A stretch of DNA of 60,258 nucleotides from Cladosporium sp. IMV 00045 (lineage: Eukaryota > Ascomycota > Dothideomycetes > Cladosporiales > Cladosporiaceae): the NCBI GenBank assembly GCA_001931905.2, contig MSJI02000498.1:66012-126269 (forward strand), read 5' to 3'. The position numbers were made by a program, and so were the translations under genes. The notes under the pieces were generated by a model, which worked only from the letters and a program-made list of their open reading frames with translations, was not told the origin of the DNA and did not search any database. Of the stretch, positions 55,676 through 60,258 are shown piece by piece. Numbering within the stretch: the first letter of the stretch is position 1; every line of letters starts with the position of its first letter.

Positions 55676-58321
55676 CTACTCCGCAACAAAACTCAACCCA
55701 TCCACCCACAACCCGCCAAAAGCGACCGCCTCCTCAATCTTCAGCGCGATATTGATCCCCACATCCGCCAGATCTACCTCCCAACTCTCCCCACCTCTGA
55801 TAGCCTCAAGAACACCCACCATCGGCGCGCCAAGCGCAAGCACACGATCCGGTCTGACGGCCAAAGGCTCCCCGTCAAGCATGGTCGTCGAGCCGTCCAG
55901 ACCGCTAACACCGCTGGGGCACGCGATGGAAAGCACAGGCGCGCGCGAGCGGTTGGCCCAGTCGATCATCTCCCGTGTTTCGCGCTGCGCGGCGTCGGAG
56001 TGTGCCGCGTTGGGCGACAAAAGAGAGTCGTACGTGGAACCGGCGAGGAGGGCGTCGACGATGATGGCGGGCGGGCCGGAGAGGTTCTTGATGTAGTTTG
56101 AGGCCTTGTGCCAGGTGCCGCGCTTGATGTCGGCGCCGGCGCGCGACATGCGCTTCAGCATGAGGGTTTGCTTGACCATTTGCTCTTCTTGCGTGGCGGC
56201 GGATTCGTACTGTGCTTCGGCGAGGATGATTCTGGTGTGGCGCGGGGCGAGGTGGCGGGCTGCTGCTACTGCGCGGGCGCCGGCGGCGTGGTTGCCGGCT
56301 AGGACGACGATGACGGGTGGGGTGCTGTTGGCGTTGATCGCGTGGGCGCGGCTGGCGTGCGAGCGAGAGCCGCGACGGCTGGTGGGTTCGACCGGATCGA
56401 TCATGCTCATGGCCAGCTCAGCGATGCTGCGCGCGGCTGTCTCGGTGATGGCGTCTTGAGTGAGACCGTAGCGAGATGTTGTTTCGGCTTCGAGGGTTTC
56501 AAGTGCGGCCGGGAGGAGGACAGGGCACGGTGCGCCAGAGTGTACCATAGCAAGATGTGGTGCTTGGCTAGAAGTGGGAGGGAAGGGAGATGCAGCTGGC
56601 TTCGACGAAACAGCAGAGTGAGGCGATTGCAAACGATCCGGTCTCGGGGAATGGTTGCCCTTCGTGGAGAGAGGCTTTCCATTCCTGGTGGCGATCGATA
56701 CCGCAGATCTTGAAAGTCCACGCTCCGAAGATACTGAGGAAGCAAGAGGGTGTCTGCTTTCCACAATAGCACTGTTCTGTCTGCTTTGTTGGGGCTTGGA
56801 AGCGGAATGTCTTGATGATGAACGACCGGTGTGGAAGTTCATTTCCGTGTCCGCATCGCTGCTGACGTCTTCAGCCGGAAGCTTTGGGCTGAGGACATTC
56901 TCTGTCGGATGCAAGTTCTTGCCTCCATATGTGCCCGGACGAGCTAGTCTGTTGAAGCCAACCAAACGATCCTCGTCCGCGGTCGTATCACCCTGGCGAA
57001 GCTCGTCGAAGACTTGCTTTTTGTCGAAGAGAGTATTGCTCGCCTCAAAATCAAAATCGCCCAAGTCCTGAATGTCCGTCGCTTCCTCGGTAGCCCAGCC
57101 ATTCTGGCCTTCCTTCTGCTCTTCCCGCTGCTTACGGCTCAACCTGCCAGCTCCCTTCTTAGTGGGCGTGGCACCTGGCTGAGGCGAAGGCTGCAGCAGA
57201 GGCGTTTGACGCCATCCTTTGCCACGCTTGACACTTCCGTTCATATCATTGCCGTTGCGCGAGACTTCGACGTTCATGACGGCGGGCACTTCTTGCGTTT
57301 GAGTAGCGGCCTTGTTCTTGTTTCTGATTCCTCTGCGTCCTCTTTTTGTCTTGCCGTTGGGATCAACAGGCCCAGCATCATCCGCACCGTCCTCCGCGCC
57401 AACCACGACAGAAGCAGCCTGCTGGACCTGCTGTGGTTGCTGAGTGGGCTGGTCCTTGACCACCACTGTCTTCGCAGGGAGATTGAATTTGATCGGCTCG
57501 GCAACATACGGCGAAGTGTTGACAGCAGGTAAAGCCTCTGCAGCCTTGGCCATCGCGCTCTTGATCGGCGTAGCAGGCGAGTTGGTGGAAGCAGCAGGAG
57601 CAGCAGCTTTTGGCTGAGCAGGCGACCTGCCAATGCTCATGATGGCCGGGTCAACGAAGTTCGCAGCCTGTTTCGGCGGTGCAGGCGAAGGGATGTTCTG
57701 AGCCGTCGGGAAGGGAAGCTGGATTTGGCTGCCAGGCTGTGGCGGTGGTGGCCCTTGAGCTGGCACAGACGGCGAAGGCGCATATGTCGTGGTTGGGGGT
57801 CGTGAGTGCAGTGGCGCGGGCGGAGCATGATGCATTGGAGGAACGGGCGGACTCTGCATTTGCATGTGAGGAGGGGGCTGCATTGAAGCGCTCGGAGGTC
57901 TTTGCATGTGCATTGGCATATGAGGATGGTGAGGAGGAGGGGGAGGTGGTGCAAAGCCCGCGCTGGGAGGTCTCTGCATGTGCATTTGCGTAGGCGGCGC
58001 TGGGTATGGAGGGCCAGCGGGCATTTGAGGGGGCATTTGCATAGGAGGTGGAGGTCCTTGAGCAGGCATGGTTGGAGGTGCAGGCGCATTCGCAGTCGCA
58101 GTGTGCCCAGCGCCATTTTCTTGCTTTGCGATCACTTCGAGGTCCGCAATCGCAGGGCCCTGGACCGTGTATTGTGCCAATCGGGTCCCGCTCTTGGGAA
58201 AGATGACATTCTCGAGCGACAGATTCTGACCGGCAACGATCTCTTTGACTTGGCCGTGCAGAATGGTGTTGGGCGGTTGCTTGAGCGTGACCTTGACGGT
58301 CATGCCGGTGAAATCGGCCAT
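55676..58321 (-). CDS. edc3: Enhancer of mRNA-decapping protein 3
   Basis: Single exon, 881 aa from ATG 58321 (the frame runs 20 codons upstream only from a TTG). Residues 1 to about 65 form the LSm-like domain (MTVKVTLKQPPNTILHGQVK). A long Pro/Met/Gln/His-rich linker follows with three degenerate MHMQRPPSA-type repeats (about 110-165). The FDF motif is clear near 430 (FDFEASNTLFDKKQVFDELR), the DEAD-box Dhh1-binding element. The C-terminal YjeF_N Rossmann-like domain (about 615-881) includes VIVVLAGNHAAGARAVAAAR and IIVDALLAGSTYDSL. Edc3 activates Dcp2 and promotes P-body assembly by dimerising through YjeF_N. The low-complexity linker is longer than in yeast. Confidence 0.93.
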   Translation of the reverse strand: MADFTGMTVKVTLKQPPNTILHGQVKEIVAGQNLSLENVIFPKSGTRLAQYTVQGPAIADLEVIAKQENGAGHTATANAPAPPTMPAQGPPPPMQMPPQMPAGPPYPAPPTQMHMQRPPSAGFAPPPPPPHHPHMPMHMQRPPSASMQPPPHMQMQSPPVPPMHHAPPAPLHSRPPTTTYAPSPSVPAQGPPPPQPGSQIQLPFPTAQNIPSPAPPKQAANFVDPAIMSIGRSPAQPKAAAPAASTNSPATPIKSAMAKAAEALPAVNTSPYVAEPIKFNLPAKTVVVKDQPTQQPQQVQQAASVVVGAEDGADDAGPVDPNGKTKRGRRGIRNKNKAATQTQEVPAVMNVEVSRNGNDMNGSVKRGKGWRQTPLLQPSPQPGATPTKKGAGRLSRKQREEQKEGQNGWATEEATDIQDLGDFDFEASNTLFDKKQVFDELRQGDTTADEDRLVGFNRLARPGTYGGKNLHPTENVLSPKLPAEDVSSDADTEMNFHTGRSSSRHSASKPQQSRQNSAIVESRHPLASSVSSERGLSRSAVSIATRNGKPLSTKGNHSPRPDRLQSPHSAVSSKPAASPFPPTSSQAPHLAMVHSGAPCPVLLPAALETLEAETTSRYGLTQDAITETAARSIAELAMSMIDPVEPTSRRGSRSHASRAHAINANSTPPVIVVLAGNHAAGARAVAAARHLAPRHTRIILAEAQYESAATQEEQMVKQTLMLKRMSRAGADIKRGTWHKASNYIKNLSGPPAIIVDALLAGSTYDSLLSPNAAHSDAAQRETREMIDWANRSRAPVLSIACPSGVSGLDGSTTMLDGEPLAVRPDRVLALGAPMVGVLEAIRGGESWEVDLADVGINIALKIEEAVAFGGLWVDGLSFVAE

Positions 58322-59527
58322 TGTGAGGCAGGCAGCTTGCGATTGAATTGGATGGACGGGTGCGCTGGTGTGTTTTTGCAAGGCTCTAAGGAATGCGAGT
58401 GGCGGGTTCGTGCGAGTGTATCGTGCGCGTCAAACTGTGAGTGATGGTCAGGGTTTAAAGAAGTCAGGTCGTGATGTCGAAGTGAAGGTGAAATGTTGTG
58501 AAGCACGCGAGCGAGAGTGCCGTTGCTCAAGCGATCGACGTCGAAAGCTTTCGCCCTCTCACAGCCTGGCGCAAAACCTTATCGATAAGGCAGGTGCGTG
58601 AAACTTCGTTTTGCATACACTTATACATGCATGCAAGACATTTCACTAGCTCACCTTATGTGCATCAGAATCGTCACATCGACGAGAATCAGAGGACGTA
58701 AGACAAGATCATAGGGGATATGAGGAGATCAGAATTATCAAACAGACCAATCAAATACGAAATCTATCAAAAAGCCAAGAGGAAAAACGCAGTATGACGA
58801 GAGGGTGAAAACAGAAAACAATCCTTCAATATCCCGTCAATCTCCAGCATCAACCTCCATGAAAAACCTTTTGACATTGCTTTCATGCCACAGCGTGAGA
58901 GAGAACAAGCCATCGCAATCATCTATCGATTGCCTATCCTTTGCTTCCCTCCATCAGATAAAAGCACTTCCATCAGCGCCAACATAAAGCCACCGTGGTC
59001 GCGTCGCGAGAGATAAGAAGCTCTCCTGAAGTCGTTTCGTGATGCTGGAGGAGACGGGGGGATATTTCGAAAGCGGGAATGTGTTTTTGACGTTACGAGA
59101 TATGATGGAAGGGGGGTGGTGTGTCGTGTCGGAAAGGGGCGAAATCCAGAATATTGGGTATCGGGCGGGTGAATGGGTGTTGTGGACGCTTGCGCCGAGA
59201 AAAAGCTTTCAGCGGCAGCGAGGCGGACGAGTTGGGCATGGGATCGCTGGTGCAGGTGCAGGTGGACGCTGTGCTGGATCGATGCAGGTGCTCGTGGTAG
59301 TATTCGGGTGATGGATGGAATGGTGCAGCGGCGGAGTGATCGGGGTTTTTGGTCTCGGGTGTTCTTTTCCAGAACGTAGGCTTACGTTCCTTGCCGCTAG
59401 TGCTGCTTTACTTACCTCTGCATGTCGGCGAAGAGGGATGCTTCTTAAGATCATGCTTTTTCACGCCTCTGCACGTTCGCTGGATTGCGAGCTGCGAGTC
59501 ACTGGCTTCCTTGCGGATAGGACCAAT
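58322..59527. other. 1.2-kb intergenic region, edc3 promoter and importin alpha 3' flank
   Basis: Two minus-strand genes flank it, so it should contain the edc3 promoter (right of 58321) and the 3'-UTR of importin alpha. A TTATCGATAA palindrome lies near 58579-58588. ORFs present are short and without character. Confidence 0.4.
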
Positions 59528-60258
59528 TTACATGTCCATGCTGTCACCGCCGTTGGCAAAGTTGAAGTTTTGCTGCTGCTGCTGAGCACCGAAACCGAAC
59601 TGACCATCCTGGCCCTGCTGGGGAGCCATCTCGTTCACCTCACCCTCGCCCTCGTCATCAGAGAAGTACTTCTCGATGATGGTGTATGCCTTCATGTAGA
59701 TCTCCTCGTTGCTGTTGTTCTGGCAGTCGTGGATCTTCTCCATGCCGCCGCAGTCCTCGATGAACAGAGCAAACTTGTTGACAGGCGCCTCGCCAGTGCC
59801 CTCCTGAGCCTCCTTGTCCATGTCGCCAACCTTGAGGATGTTCTCAATACCGTCCAGAGCAACCTGGATGATCTTGTTGTCGGGGCAAGCGAGAAGCTCG
59901 CAAAGGGGCTTGATGGCGCCCTGCTCGACGAGGAGACGGATCTGGTCGGGCTTCTGAAGACCACCGGAAGTGGCGTTGGAGATAGCCCAGCAAGCCTCCT
60001 TGCGGGTCTTGAAGTCGCCGTTGCTGAGAAGGTGGATGAGGGGAGGAAGGAGGCCGTGGTCGATGACGGACTGAATCTGAACGCTGTTACCAGCAGTGAT
60101 GTTGGAGATGGTCCAGCAAGCCTCCTTGCGAATACCGTCCTTAGTAGAGCCGAGCAGAGACAAGAGGGCGGGCAGAGCACCGCAGTTAATGATGAGCTGG
60201 GTCTGGACATCGTCACCGGTCACGATGTTGCCGACGGAGCGGAGAGCGGGGGTCTGAA
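59528..60258 (-). CDS. srp1: Importin subunit alpha (Srp1), C-terminal part, cut by window end
   Basis: Partial gene: the last ~243 codons, reading in from the window edge as [16 protein letters not shown]. Armadillo repeats are clear, each with the hydrophobic core and the HEAT/ARM pattern: [11 protein letters not shown]...[32 protein letters not shown] then [13 protein letters not shown], and [19 protein letters not shown]. The invariant W-xxx-N pairs that hold nuclear localisation signals are present. After the last repeat comes the acidic C-terminal region used for Cse1/CAS export ([15 protein letters not shown]), a Gln run and the end GGDSMDM. No intron falls in this part. Function: adaptor for classical NLS cargo with importin beta. 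Confidence 0.94.
   Translation of the reverse strand, partial: QTPALRSVGNIVTGDDVQTQLIINCGALPALLSLLGSTKDGIRKEACWTISNITAGNSVQIQSVIDHGLLPPLIHLLSNGDFKTRKEACWAISNATSGGLQKPDQIRLLVEQGAIKPLCELLACPDNKIIQVALDGIENILKVGDMDKEAQEGTGEAPVNKFALFIEDCGGMEKIHDCQNNSNEEIYMKAYTIIEKYFSDDEGEGEVNEMAPQQGQDGQFGFGAQQQQQNFNFANGGDSMDM

Overview
The window is nuclear DNA from a filamentous ascomycete. Genes are dense, most carry one to four introns of about 50-70 nt with GT..AG ends and CTAAC/CTGAC-like branch points, and the set is typical of Pezizomycotina: Zn(II)2Cys6 and C2H2 regulators, OPT and MFS transporters, an Edc3 decapping factor, Pot1, Mic19 and a fungal N-terminal-domain protein. A Dothideomycete is my guess from overall flavour only. 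I see no transposon, CRISPR array, virus-derived gene or tRNA.

Layout. 0-11 kb: an unknown two-exon protein (-), a DHA1-type MFS transporter (+), a DUF4112 protein (-) divergent from mitochondrial inner-membrane protease Imp1 (+), an FAD monooxygenase (+) and an M20 vacuolar-type carboxypeptidase (-). 11-25 kb: Orc3 (+), a Ctr copper transporter (-), a secreted type-B carboxylesterase (-), a Dal5-type MFS transporter (+), an Alb1-like ribosome-biogenesis protein (-) divergent from a Ubp1-like deubiquitinase (+), a 2-hydroxyacid dehydrogenase (+) and a GFA-domain protein (-). 25-46 kb is the accessory-looking part: an SDR with a GC-AG intron, a Mup1-like permease, Mic19, an Naa50-like acetyltransferase, a C2H2 factor behind an unusual GGCATG motif array, an OPT transporter, a fungal N-terminal-domain protein, then a sulfatase / Zn2Cys6 regulator / sugar-type MFS group. 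46-60 kb is mostly housekeeping: Mgm1 divergent from Pot1, a hexose transporter with a second GC-AG intron, Edc3, and the 3' part of importin alpha running off the window end.

The most notable signal is that four genes between 28.5 and 45.2 kb have otherwise well conserved coding sequence broken by one small lesion each: a missing base in the Mup1-like permease, an in-frame UGA in the N-terminal-domain protein, an in-frame UGA in the sulfatase, and an extra base in the sugar transporter. Outside this interval every recognised gene is intact. Two of the four flank the intact Zn2Cys6 regulator, so the sulfatase-regulator-transporter group could be a sulfate-ester catabolic cluster that has recently started to decay; assembly error is the main alternative. 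The regulator/transporter intergenic region holds two exact copies of a 12-nt element with a palindromic GTGATCAC core.

Other observations are an eleven-copy RGGYATGYC-like array in 605 bp upstream of the C2H2 gene, a perfect 20-nt palindrome beside a CACGTG box in the Orc3 promoter, an ACGCGT box between Mgm1 and Pot1, and repeated intragenic switches between C-ending and G/T-ending codons. All exon boundaries were read by eye from splice signals and frame continuity; none is confirmed by transcripts.
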